From Bordetella genomosp. 10 (GTDB lineage Bacteria; Pseudomonadota; Gammaproteobacteria; Burkholderiales; Burkholderiaceae_B): 64,000 nucleotides of DNA. Position numbers and translations under genes: made by a program. The stretch spans positions 1,674,001-1,738,000 of the forward strand of contig NZ_NEVM01000001.1 in assembly GCF_002261225.1 (NCBI RefSeq). Direction: 5' to 3'. The notes beneath the pieces are model-generated. The model had not been told where the DNA came from and ran no database searches. It saw nothing but the letters and a program-made list of their open reading frames with translations. Below, piece after piece: positions 50,835-59,060 of the stretch (positions within the stretch are counted from its first letter, which is position 1; every line of letters begins with the position of its first letter).

Positions 50835-50933
50835 CCGCCGACGCGATGTTTCAATTGGTTGCGAATCTGCCTGCCGATTCGATGCGCTTCGTCCGGCCTA
50901 CGTCCGAATACCTTCACTTCCCATTCGGACCCG

Positions 50934-53447
50934 ATGATGCCTTTTCGCACCTTCCCGCTGCCGCGCAAGGCGGCCCCGCCGCCGTCTTCTTCCTGGCTTC
51001 CGCCGAAACGGCTGGTCCTGATTCTGGGCGCGCTCTGGGCGTTGCAGGCCCTGCCGGCGGCGGCCCAGACCGCCGAGGCGCCCGCCGCCGCTTCCACGCG
51101 GCAATATCGCATCCCCGCCGGCCCACTGGCCGACGTCGTCAATCAGTTCGCCGGCCAGGCGGGCATCGCGCTGACCTTCGACGCCAACGCCTTGCAGGGC
51201 GAGACCTCGCGCGGCGTGCAAGGCAGCTTCGACGTCGACGGCGGACTGCGCCAGGCACTGGCCGGCAGCCGCTGGCAGGCGCACCGCAGGGCCAACGGCG
51301 CCTACGTGCTGGAACCCGCGCCGGCGGCGGACCGTGGCGCGGCCGACGCGGGAGCGAGCGTGACGATGGCCACGGTGAGCGTCACGGGCAGCGCCGACCG
51401 CGCCACGACCGAGCACTCCGGCGCCTATGGCGGGTCGGCCACCACGATATTCAAGGGCCAGCAATCGGTGCGCGAAACGCCGCAGCCGGTGACCATCGTG
51501 TCGCGCCAGTTGCTGAACGACCGCATGCTGCCCGACCTGCACGACGTGCTGCAGAACGTGCCGGGCGTGACGGTCGACTACACCGACAGCGAACGGGTGA
51601 ACTACTATTCGCGCGGCTACCAGATCGACTCGTTGCAGGTCGACGGCATCAACATGTACCAGAGCGGCTCGACCTTCGTCCAGCCCGACACCGCCGTGCT
51701 GGACCGCATCGAAATCCTGCGCGGGTCGGCGGGCATCCTGCGTGGCTCGGGCAACCCGTCGGCCACGGTCAACCTGGTGCGCAAGCTGCCCACCCGCGAC
51801 TTCCAGGCCAGCGTCACCGGCACGTTGGGATCCTGGGACCGCCGCCGCGCCGAGGCGGACATCTCGGGCTCGTTCAATGACAGCCAGACGCTGCGCGGCC
51901 GCATCGTCGCCGTCACCGACGACAAGGACTTCTTCCAGGACGCGCGCGACGAGCACCGCCGCGTCTTCTACGGCGTGCTGCAGGCCGATATCACCGACCG
52001 CACCACCGTCACGGCCTCCTTCGAGCACAGCCAGTTGAAGGCCACCGGCGCCTGGGGCGGCCTGCCGCGCAACTTCGACGGCTCGGCCCTGGACCTGGGA
52101 CGCAGCACCTACCTGGGCAGCGACTGGAACCACTGGAATCGCTGGAACGAGCAGGCCATGCTCAGCGTCGAGCACATGTTCGACAACGAATGGCAAATCA
52201 AGGCCACGGCCATGAACACGCGTTTCCGCTACTTCGACGGCGGTTTCACGCAGACCTATATTTCCCGCGCCAGCAAGACCAATCCCTACCTGTTCAACGT
52301 GGTGACGTCGGATTATCCCAACAGCGCCAGCGACCAGAACGCCTTCGTCCTGACCGCCAACGGTCCCTTCGAAGCCTTCGGCCGCAAGCACCACCTGACC
52401 GTCGGCGCGGAAAGCAGCTACGTGCGCACCACCGCCTCCAGCGGCTACGCCAGCTACGGTCCCCTGAACAACATCGACATCCGCGACTGGGATTCGTACC
52501 GCACCTATCCCGAACCCAGCAGCTACGCCGGCGGCAGCTATTACGAGGCCAGCAACAACGTCGTCAAGCAGCAGGCGCTGTACGCCTTGGGCCGTTTTTC
52601 CATCGCCGATCCCTTGACCGTGATGCTCGGCGCGCGCGGCACCTGGTACGACTACGAAGTCTTGCAGGGCACCGCCAAGTACCGCGTGAACCACGAGATC
52701 ACGCCCTATGGCGGCGTCGTCTACGACCTGAACGACACCTTCAGCGTCTACGGCAGCTACAGCCAGATCTTCCAGCCCCAGCAGGCCTACGACAGCGGCG
52801 GCAATCTGCTGGACCCGATCCGGGGCGACGACTACGAAGCCGGCATCAAGGGCGAGTTCTTCGGCGGCCGCCTGAACACCGCGCTGTCGCTGTTCCAGAT
52901 CACCAACAAGGGCAAGGCGATGGACGACGCCAGCAGCCCGAATCCCTGCCTGCCCAACTATCCGACGGGCTATTGCAAGGTGGACGGCGGCAAGACGCGC
53001 AGCCGCGGCTGGGAGCTGGAAGTGTCGGGCGAGTTGACGCCCGACTGGCAGATCATGGCCGGCTACACCAACACGCGCACCAAGTACCTGAAGGACTCCA
53101 CGGCCAGCAACGTGGGCCTGCCGATACGCTCGCTGGACCCGCGCCACCTCGTGCGCGTTTTCACCACCTATCGCCTGCCGGGAGCCTTGCATGGCCTGAC
53201 CCTGGGCGGGGGCGTCCAGGCGCAGAGCAGCACCTACGCCACGGGCGGCGGCGTTACCGCGAAGCAGGGCGGCTACGCCATCTACAACGCCATGGCCGCG
53301 TACGACATCAACAAGCACGTGCGCGTGCAATTGAACGTCAACAACATTTTCGACAAGGTCTACTACAAGAAGGTGGATGCGACGGGCATCAGCAACTACT
53401 ACGGAGACCCGCGCAACGTCATGTTGTCGGTGAATGTAAGGATGTAG
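50934..53447 (+). CDS. TonB-dependent siderophore receptor with N-terminal signalling domain
   Basis: About 837 residues. A signal peptide of about 45 residues ends at LPAAAQ. An STN/secretin signalling domain (YRIPAGPLADVVNQFAGQAG, LTFDANALQGETSRGVQGSF) spans about 55-130. A TonB box-like ATVSVTGS and the plug (VRETPQPVTIVSRQLLNDRM, GYQIDSLQVDGINMY) follow, then a 22-strand barrel ending with VMLSVNVRM and an aromatic-rich tail. The layout resembles FpvA- and FhuE-type ferric siderophore receptors. The ATG at 50934 or 50937 is favoured over an upstream TTG. With the FecI and FecR genes it makes a complete cell-surface signalling system. Confidence 0.92.
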   Translation: MMPFRTFPLPRKAAPPPSSSWLPPKRLVLILGALWALQALPAAAQTAEAPAAASTRQYRIPAGPLADVVNQFAGQAGIALTFDANALQGETSRGVQGSFDVDGGLRQALAGSRWQAHRRANGAYVLEPAPAADRGAADAGASVTMATVSVTGSADRATTEHSGAYGGSATTIFKGQQSVRETPQPVTIVSRQLLNDRMLPDLHDVLQNVPGVTVDYTDSERVNYYSRGYQIDSLQVDGINMYQSGSTFVQPDTAVLDRIEILRGSAGILRGSGNPSATVNLVRKLPTRDFQASVTGTLGSWDRRRAEADISGSFNDSQTLRGRIVAVTDDKDFFQDARDEHRRVFYGVLQADITDRTTVTASFEHSQLKATGAWGGLPRNFDGSALDLGRSTYLGSDWNHWNRWNEQAMLSVEHMFDNEWQIKATAMNTRFRYFDGGFTQTYISRASKTNPYLFNVVTSDYPNSASDQNAFVLTANGPFEAFGRKHHLTVGAESSYVRTTASSGYASYGPLNNIDIRDWDSYRTYPEPSSYAGGSYYEASNNVVKQQALYALGRFSIADPLTVMLGARGTWYDYEVLQGTAKYRVNHEITPYGGVVYDLNDTFSVYGSYSQIFQPQQAYDSGGNLLDPIRGDDYEAGIKGEFFGGRLNTALSLFQITNKGKAMDDASSPNPCLPNYPTGYCKVDGGKTRSRGWELEVSGELTPDWQIMAGYTNTRTKYLKDSTASNVGLPIRSLDPRHLVRVFTTYRLPGALHGLTLGGGVQAQSSTYATGGGVTAKQGGYAIYNAMAAYDINKHVRVQLNVNNIFDKVYYKKVDATGISNYYGDPRNVMLSVNVRM

Positions 53448-53485
53448 GCGCGGCGGATGTAGACACGGCGGATGTCGGCGCGCCG
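53441..53485. repeat. 15-bp tandem repeat, three copies, over the receptor stop codon
   Basis: Three units GATGTAGGCGCGGCG, GATGTAGACACGGCG and GATGTCGGCGCGCCG run from the last codon of the receptor into the gap before the convergent modD stop. The receptor stop TAG lies in the first unit. Confidence 0.75.
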
Positions 53486-53487
53486 GC

Positions 53488-54345
53488 CTACGCCGCCAGC
53501 GGGGCGATGCGCACGCCGACGTCGGCCGGCGGCGCATAGTGCAGGCTGCTGGTCACCAGCGCGTCGACGCCGCTGGTGGCGTAGGCCACCGCGTTGTCCT
53601 TGCGTATCCCTCCCGCGGCGAGCAAGCCGATGCCCGGCGCGCGTTCGCGCAGTCGGGGGCACCAGGCGCGCAAGTCGTCCGGCGAGACCTTGTCGAACTG
53701 CACGACGTCGGCGCCCGCATCGACGGCCGCCAGCGCTTCCTCCAGCGACTCGGCCTCGATGACGATCTTCTTCTCGGCCACGGCATGCCCGAGGGCTTGC
53801 AGCCGCTCGGCGACGGCCGGCCAGTCGCCGATCAAGGCCCGGTGCTGGCCGAACACCAGCACGGTTTCGCCCACGCCCAGCCGATGGGGGAAGGCGCCGC
53901 CGGCCAGCGTCGACTTCAAGGTGATCGCCTTGACGCCCGGCGCGTGCTTGCGGGTGGTCAGCACCGCCACCTTGGGCGCGGCGGCGCGCACCGCGGCGAC
54001 CATGGCATCGGTGGCCGCGGCGATGCCGCAGGCGTGCTCGAGCAGGTTCTGCGCTACTTTCCAGGCGCGCAGCAAGGCTTCGGCGGGTCCTTGCGCGGAC
54101 ACGACCGTGCCGCCGGGCGCGGCCCGCTGGCCCGAGGCGACCAGGCCGGTCACCGTCGCGCCGCAGCGTTGCGCGATGCGCGCGGCCTCTTCGCTGCAGG
54201 CCACCACGCCGCCGCCGCGCAGCACCCATTGCATCGCCGCCGGCCGGTCGCCGACCGCGAGCAGATGCGTGGTCAGGTCCAGCAGCGGGGCGTCTTCGGC
54301 AATCCAGCGGTCGATCGTCGCGTCATCGATGAATACGGTATTCAT
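53488..54345 (-). CDS. modD: ModD, nicotinate-nucleotide pyrophosphorylase-like protein of molybdenum loci
   Basis: A 285-residue protein with the quinolinate/nicotinate phosphoribosyltransferase fold. It carries IDRWIAEDAPLLDLTTHLLA at the N-terminus, ATRKHAPGVKAITLKS-like residues (TTRKHAPGVKAITLKSTLAG), the FGQHRALIGDW segment and IVIEAESLEEALAAVDAGAD with VVQFDKVSP. ModD proteins are found in molybdate transport operons; the role is uncertain, possibly in cofactor or molybdenum metabolism. It overlaps the modB gene by 23 bp and converges with the siderophore receptor gene. Confidence 0.85.
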   Translation of the reverse strand: MNTVFIDDATIDRWIAEDAPLLDLTTHLLAVGDRPAAMQWVLRGGGVVACSEEAARIAQRCGATVTGLVASGQRAAPGGTVVSAQGPAEALLRAWKVAQNLLEHACGIAAATDAMVAAVRAAAPKVAVLTTRKHAPGVKAITLKSTLAGGAFPHRLGVGETVLVFGQHRALIGDWPAVAERLQALGHAVAEKKIVIEAESLEEALAAVDAGADVVQFDKVSPDDLRAWCPRLRERAPGIGLLAAGGIRKDNAVAYATSGVDALVTSSLHYAPPADVGVRIAPLAA

Positions 54346-55018
54346 GGCGTTCCAGTCGTCGAAGTTGAAAAAAAGCCAGGGCCGCCAGCCCGACCAGCAC
54401 CAGCGACAGCGCGTTCGCGCAATCCGTCTCGGCGCCCAGCACGTGGTTGTACACGGCCAGCGACAAGGTTTCGGTGCGGCCGCTGATGTTGCCGCCCAGC
54501 ATCAGCGAGATGCCGACTTCGCCCATGGCGCGGCCGGCGGCCAGCATCAGGCCGGCCAGGATGCCGCGCCGGGCCAGCGGCAATTCGATCCGCAGGATCA
54601 CCCGCCAGGGCCGCGCGCCCAGGGACAGCGCCACCTCGCGCAGCGCTTCGTCGACCTCGGCGAAAGCGGCCTGGGAGGGCTTGACCATCAACGGCAGGCC
54701 GGCCACCACGGCGGCGATCACCAGGCCGGTTTCGCTGAACACCAGGTCGGGCCGCCAGTCCGGCGGCAGCCAGCGCAACAGCCAGCCCTCGCGGCCCAGC
54801 AGCAGCAACAGCGCATAGCCGATGACGATGGGCGGAAAGACCAGCGGCAGTGTCACCAGCGCGTCGAGCAGGGACTTGCCCGGAAACGCGCGCCGGGCCA
54901 GCAGCCAGGCCAGCGGCAGGCCGATCGCCAGTTGCAGCAGCACGCTCCAGCCCATGATCCGCAGGGTCAGCGGGATCGAGGACCAGGCGCAGGTTTTCGG
55001 CAGCAGATCCGGCAGCAA
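54323..55018 (-). CDS. modB: ModB, molybdate-type ABC permease
   Basis: About 231 residues from a TTG at 55018; an ATG at 54955 gives 210 residues but removes the start of the first helix (LPLTLRI region). Five or six hydrophobic segments include WSVLLQLAIGLPLAWLLARR, LVTLPLVFPPIVIGYALLLL and ILAGLMLAAGRAMGEVGISL. The coupling motif DEALREVALSLGARPWRVIL and the ModB-type MLGGNISGRTETLSLAVYNH are clear. It lies 8 bp after modA. No modC ATPase gene follows, so the importer needs an ATPase encoded elsewhere. Confidence 0.85.
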   Translation of the reverse strand: MLPDLLPKTCAWSSIPLTLRIMGWSVLLQLAIGLPLAWLLARRAFPGKSLLDALVTLPLVFPPIVIGYALLLLLGREGWLLRWLPPDWRPDLVFSETGLVIAAVVAGLPLMVKPSQAAFAEVDEALREVALSLGARPWRVILRIELPLARRGILAGLMLAAGRAMGEVGISLMLGGNISGRTETLSLAVYNHVLGAETDCANALSLVLVGLAALAFFQLRRLERHEYRIHR

Positions 55019-55026
55019 GGGGAAGT

Positions 55027-55785
55027 CTAGAGTCCGTTGGCGTCCATGATGCCGCGGGCGACATCGCCTTGCAGGAATTGTTCGAAGCGGCTTTCCGCGG
55101 CGGTGAGCGTGTGCCCCTTGACCGTGCCGAGCGCCAGTTCGATGGGGGCGTAGCACGACTGGGGCATTTCCAGGGACGGGCCGGCGCGGTCGGCGATGGC
55201 CAGCGCCTCGGTCTTGTTGACGAAGCCGGCATCGACTTCGCCCGAGGCGATGTAGCCGCCGACCTGGGGCACGCTGTCGACCTCCAGCAGCTTCGGCGCC
55301 AGCGCGCCGTCGAGCCCCAGGTGCTTCATGCAGGCATCGGCCGCCGCGCCGAAGACGGTGCGCACGCGGTGGGGCAGCGCGATGCGGGCAAAGGCCGGGC
55401 CCTTCAGGTCGTCGACGCCGGCCAGCGGTTTGCCCTTGCTCGCCACCAGCACCAGGCGTCCCGTGCCGATGCGGTCGAAGCGGCTGAACAGGCCGGTCGG
55501 TTCCAGCAGGTTCCGGTCGCCGATCAGGAAAGCGACGTCCGGGTTCTGCCTGGCCTGGGTCTCGATCTGCTTGATGTGGCCGAACGCCGCCTGGGCCTCC
55601 AGGCCGGTTTCCTTGTGGAAGGCCGCCACCAGCTCCAGCACCGGCTTGCGGTAGCCGCCCATGGCGGCGATGAGCACGCCGTCGGCCGCCTGCACGGGCG
55701 CGCCGGCCAGCAGCGCGGCCAGGACCAGCAGGCCGCCGGCGAAGCGGCGGCGCGGTAGAAAATGCCCCCACGCCGCGCGGCTCAC
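55027..55785 (-). CDS. modA: ModA-like molybdate-type periplasmic binding protein
   Basis: About 252 residues if started at the GTG at 55785, which gives MSRAAWGHFLPRRRFAGGLL and a signal peptide ending at GAPVQAADG. The mature part has LIAAMGGYRKPVLELVAAFH, LFSRFDRIGTGRLVLVASKG, VPQVGGYIASGEVDAGFVNK and FLQGDVARGIMDANGL, all ModA-like, though the DLFISAD motif is altered to VAFLIGD. The same frame stays open to an ATG at 55983, but this extension is encoded by a tandem 81-bp repeat and lacks a signal-peptide character. The true start is uncertain. Confidence 0.8.
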   Translation of the reverse strand: MSRAAWGHFLPRRRFAGGLLVLAALLAGAPVQAADGVLIAAMGGYRKPVLELVAAFHKETGLEAQAAFGHIKQIETQARQNPDVAFLIGDRNLLEPTGLFSRFDRIGTGRLVLVASKGKPLAGVDDLKGPAFARIALPHRVRTVFGAAADACMKHLGLDGALAPKLLEVDSVPQVGGYIASGEVDAGFVNKTEALAIADRAGPSLEMPQSCYAPIELALGTVKGHTLTAAESRFEQFLQGDVARGIMDANGL

Positions 55786-55924
55786 GCCGCTTGCTGCCCC
55801 CCAAGGGGGCGTTTTTGCCTTGGGGCGGCCCGGCGGCAAAAAAGGCCCCCACGCCGCGCGGCTACGCCGCTTGCTGCCCCCCGAGGGGGCTTTTTTGCCT
55901 TGGGAGCGGCCCGGCGGCAAAAGG
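55764..55924. repeat. 81-bp GC-rich tandem repeat, two copies
   Basis: Copy 1 runs 55764-55844, copy 2 from 55845 to about 55924. Both start GCCCCCACGCCGCGCGGCT. Each contains a C6/G5 hairpin (55796-55810 and 55876-55890) followed on the plus strand by T runs, so each has the shape of an intrinsic terminator for plus-strand transcripts. A shorter relative is near 56411-56475. The unit length is a multiple of three, so the modA frame stays open through it. Elements like this are common between genes in this bacterial family (from memory). Confidence 0.8.
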
Positions 55925-56123
55925 CGCGCCAGGCGCCGGGACGAAGCGGCGGGGCGAACATCGCGCATGACGTTATTCAGCATTCAGGATCCTGGCAGGC
56001 GGCGAGACGCCCGGCATCGGGCGGCGGCGATGGCCGGGTGTGACGCTGGCATTCCGCGCCGCTGTATGTCCCCGGCCATGGGGCGTTATATCCGTGCGAA
56101 TATAACACTCGGCTTCGGCCGCC
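55786..56123. other. Gap upstream of modA
   Basis: Apart from the tandem repeat (to about 55924), the gap of 338 bp holds GC-poor patches (ATAACACTCGG near 56101) and no supported gene. The modA promoter is expected here on the minus strand. Confidence 0.4.
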
Positions 56124-56342
56124 TCACTCCAGTTCGGCGACGGCCTGGCCTTCCTCGACGAGATCCCCTTCCTGCACCAGGATCCTGGCGATGACGCCGG
56201 CGGCCGGCGCCTGCACGGGAATTTCCATCTTCATGGATTCCAGGATCATGACGACGTCGTCCGCCTGGACGGGCGAGCCGGGCTGGACTTCGATCTTCCA
56301 TACCTTGCCCGTGGTGACGGCTTCGATGCGGGTGCTGCTCAT
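56124..56342 (-). CDS. Biotin carboxyl carrier domain protein (stand-alone)
   Basis: A 72-residue biotinyl domain. ESMKME at about residues 35-40 carries the biotin acceptor Lys38. The Pro/Gly pattern (VQPGSPVQADD, IPVQAPAAGVIARILVQEGD, VEEGQAVAELE) is that of the biotinyl fold. In most acyl-CoA carboxylases this domain is fused to the biotin carboxylase; here it is a separate gene 135 bp after it. It carries the carboxyl group between the carboxylase and carboxyltransferase subunits. Confidence 0.93.
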   Translation of the reverse strand: MSSTRIEAVTTGKVWKIEVQPGSPVQADDVVMILESMKMEIPVQAPAAGVIARILVQEGDLVEEGQAVAELE

Positions 56343-56410
56343 GGAGGTGCTCCTGTGGTCGGGATGGATGAGGGAATAGGCAAACGCCGCAGGTCCAAGC
56401 GCTCACTGGA

Positions 56411-56475
56411 CGACCCTCCTGTCGCTGCGCGACCGCCTCCCCGAGGGAGGATTCGCGCTTGGGGCGGCCCGGCGC
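56411..56475. repeat. Divergent copy of the GC-rich repeat
   Basis: The sequence shares the CCTCCCCGAGGGAGG hairpin and the TTGGGGCGGCCCGGCG segment with the 81-bp repeats near 55.8 kb. It fills most of the gap between the biotin carboxylase and biotin carrier genes. As read here it is on the same orientation as those copies. Confidence 0.55.
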
Positions 56476-56477
56476 GC

Positions 56478-57824
56478 TCATTTCCGCGCCAGCACCTCCG
56501 CCCCCAGGCCCGTATGCACGTCGCCGGCCAGGAAGGCCGGGCTGTCCAGCACGGCCAGGATGAACGGGATATTGTTCTTGACGCCCGCGATCTCGAAACC
56601 CGACAAGGCGGCGCGCAAGCGTCCGATCGCCTCGCCGCGATCCGCCCCGTGGGCGATGACCTTGGCCAGCAGCGGGTCGTAGAAAGGCGTGACGGCATTG
56701 CCCGCGGCGTAGCCGGTCTCCACCCTGACGCCTTCGCCATGCGGCGGCTCGAAGCGCGCCAGCGTGCCGGGCGAGGGGAAGAATCGCACGGGGTCCTCCG
56801 CGTACACGCGCGCCTCGATGGCGTGGCCGCGCGGCGCCGGCGCCCGCGGCAGCACGTCCTGCAAGCGGTCGCCGGCGGCCAGCCGGATCTGCGCCTGGAC
56901 CAGGTCGATGCCGCAGGCCATCTCGGTCACCGCGTGCTCGACCTGCAGCCGGGTATTCATTTCCAGGAAGTTGAAGGCGCCGTCGCCATGGAGCATTTCC
57001 ACGGTGCCGATCACGTCGTAGCCCAGCTCCGCCAGGATGGCGGCAATGCGCCGGCCGAGCGCGTCGATGGCATCGCGCGCGATGCCCGGCGCCGGCGATT
57101 CCTCGATCACCTTCTGGTGGCGCCGCTGGATGGAGCAATCCCGTTCGAAGACGTGCTGGACGGCGCCATGGCGGTCGGCCAGTATCTGGAATTCGATATG
57201 GCGCGGCCGCGAGACGAGTTTTTCCGCGTACAGCTCCGCCTTGCCGAAGCTGCGCGCGGACAGCGACGCCGCGCGTTCCAGCGCGGCCGGCAATGCGGCC
57301 GCCTCGGTCACGGGGATCATGCCGATGCCGCCGCCGCCGCCCGCCGGCTTGATCAGCACCGGAAAGCCGACCGCCTCGACGGCCCGCAACTGTTCGGCCG
57401 GCGTGCCCGTCAACACCGGGCTGGCGGCGCCCATGGGCATGCCGTGCGAGGCCATCAGCGCGCGGGCGCGGGTCTTGTGTCCCATGGCCGCCAGCCAGCG
57501 CGGCGACGGGCCGATGAAGCATGCGCCGGCGTCCTGCACCGCCTGCGCGAACTCGGCGTTCTCGGAAAGAAAGCCATAGCCCGGATGGACGGCATCGGCC
57601 GCGCTTTCGCGCAACGCCTTCATCAACGCGGCCTGGTTCAGGTAGCTGGCGGCCGGCGCGCTTTCGCCGATGCAGTACGTCTCGTCGGCCTGGTCCAGAT
57701 AGGGCAGGCCGCGATCCGCTTCCGAATACACGCAGACGGTGCGCAGCCCCATGGCTTGCGCGGCGCGCAGCACGCGGGCGGCGATGGCCCCCCGGTTGGC
57801 GATCAGGATCTTGTTCAACGTCAT
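56478..57824 (-). CDS. Biotin carboxylase subunit of an acyl-CoA carboxylase (AccC-like)
   Basis: A 448-residue ATP-grasp enzyme carboxylating biotin with bicarbonate and ATP. The N-terminal domain has NKILIANRGAIAARVLRAAQ, then HPGYGFLSENAEFAQAVQDA and the glycine-rich loop KPAGGGGGIGM. Active-site segments RHIEFQILADRHGAVQHVFE, DCSIQRRHQKVIEESPAP and FLEMNTRLQVEHAVTEMACG are intact. It ends without a biotinyl domain, consistent with the separate carrier gene downstream. It lies 6 bp after the CoA-transferase gene. Confidence 0.94.
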   Translation of the reverse strand: MTLNKILIANRGAIAARVLRAAQAMGLRTVCVYSEADRGLPYLDQADETYCIGESAPAASYLNQAALMKALRESAADAVHPGYGFLSENAEFAQAVQDAGACFIGPSPRWLAAMGHKTRARALMASHGMPMGAASPVLTGTPAEQLRAVEAVGFPVLIKPAGGGGGIGMIPVTEAAALPAALERAASLSARSFGKAELYAEKLVSRPRHIEFQILADRHGAVQHVFERDCSIQRRHQKVIEESPAPGIARDAIDALGRRIAAILAELGYDVIGTVEMLHGDGAFNFLEMNTRLQVEHAVTEMACGIDLVQAQIRLAAGDRLQDVLPRAPAPRGHAIEARVYAEDPVRFFPSPGTLARFEPPHGEGVRVETGYAAGNAVTPFYDPLLAKVIAHGADRGEAIGRLRAALSGFEIAGVKNNIPFILAVLDSPAFLAGDVHTGLGAEVLARK

Positions 57825-57830
57825 TGCCGG

Positions 57831-59060
57831 TCATTTCTCCACGGGGATCGCGCCGCTGCGTTTCAGCGCTTCGATGCGGGCGTCGTCCATGCCGAGCCCG
57901 CGCAGGATGCGTTCGGTGTCGGCGCCGATGTCCGGTCCGGTATGGCGGATGGCGCCGGGCGTGCGGGACAGCTTGGGAACGATGCCGGCCTGCTTGACCT
58001 GCCCGAGCGCGGGATGCGGCACGTCCACCAGCATGTGGCGGGCGGCGAAGTGCGGGTCCGCGTAGATGTCCGCGATGGAGTAGATGCGCGCCGCGGGGAT
58101 CGATTGCTCGACCAGCATGCGTTCGAGCTCCAGGCTTTGGTATTTCGAGGTCCAGGCACCGATGATGGCGTCGATCGCCTTCATGTTGTCGGCCTGGCCG
58201 CGCGCCCGGATGGTCGCGAAGCGGGGATCGGTCAGCAGCTCGGGCTGCGCCATCAGGCGGACCAGCCGTTCGTAGATGATGTTGCTGTTCGCGGCGATCA
58301 GGATCCACTGGCCGTCGGCCGTGGGGTACAGGCTGTTGGGCGCCATCGTGGGCAGGTTCGGGCCCACGCGCCTGGGAACGAAGCCCAGTTGCTGGAAGGC
58401 GGGAACATAGGGCTCCATCTGGCTGAACGCCGTTTCGTACAGCGCCGCGTCGATCACCTGGCCCCGTCCCGAGCGGTTGCGCTCGTGGATGCACATCATG
58501 GCGCCGAAGGCGGCGTACACCGCCGTCAGGTAATCGGTGGTCGCCAGGGCCACGCGGGCCGGCGGCCGGTCGGGGTCGCCCGTCATGTGGCGCACGCCGC
58601 CCACGGCCTCGCAGATCGCGCCGTAGCCGGGCCGGTCCGCATAGGGCCCGTCCTGGCCGTAGCCGCTGATGCGCACCATCACCAGCCCCGGGTTGTCGGC
58701 CGAGAGCACGTCGTAGCCCAGGCCCAGCCGTTCCATGACGCCGGGCCGGTTGTTCTCCACCAGGATGTCGGCGCCCTTGATCAATTCCTTGGCGATGGCC
58801 AGGCCTTCCGGGGATTTCAGGTCCAGCGCGATGGATTGCTTGCCGCGCAGGATGGTGGCGGCGTAGAGCGAAACGTCGCCCACGTGCTTGCCCATCTGGC
58901 GGATGCCGTCGCCCTGCGCGGGCTCGATCTTGATGACCTCCGCGCCGAAGTCGGCGAACAGGCGCGCGCACGCGGGGCCCGCGATGGTCGAGCAGATCTC
59001 GATGACTTTCAGGTCGGCCAGCGGTCCCGCGGCGGGTGGGTTCATGGTGTCGTTTCTCAT
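57831..59060 (-). CDS. Family III CoA-transferase (CaiB/BaiF)
   Basis: A 409-residue CoA-transferase. DLKVIEICSTIAGPACARLF, AEVIKIEPAQGDGIRQMGKH and the catalytic Asp in QVIDAALYETAFSQ (near residue 172) identify the family. Start ATG 59060 overlaps the IclR stop by 4 bp. In this operon it probably makes the acyl-CoA that the split carboxylase then carboxylates. Donor and acceptor acids are unknown. Confidence 0.93.
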   Translation of the reverse strand: MRNDTMNPPAAGPLADLKVIEICSTIAGPACARLFADFGAEVIKIEPAQGDGIRQMGKHVGDVSLYAATILRGKQSIALDLKSPEGLAIAKELIKGADILVENNRPGVMERLGLGYDVLSADNPGLVMVRISGYGQDGPYADRPGYGAICEAVGGVRHMTGDPDRPPARVALATTDYLTAVYAAFGAMMCIHERNRSGRGQVIDAALYETAFSQMEPYVPAFQQLGFVPRRVGPNLPTMAPNSLYPTADGQWILIAANSNIIYERLVRLMAQPELLTDPRFATIRARGQADNMKAIDAIIGAWTSKYQSLELERMLVEQSIPAARIYSIADIYADPHFAARHMLVDVPHPALGQVKQAGIVPKLSRTPGAIRHTGPDIGADTERILRGLGMDDARIEALKRSGAIPVEK

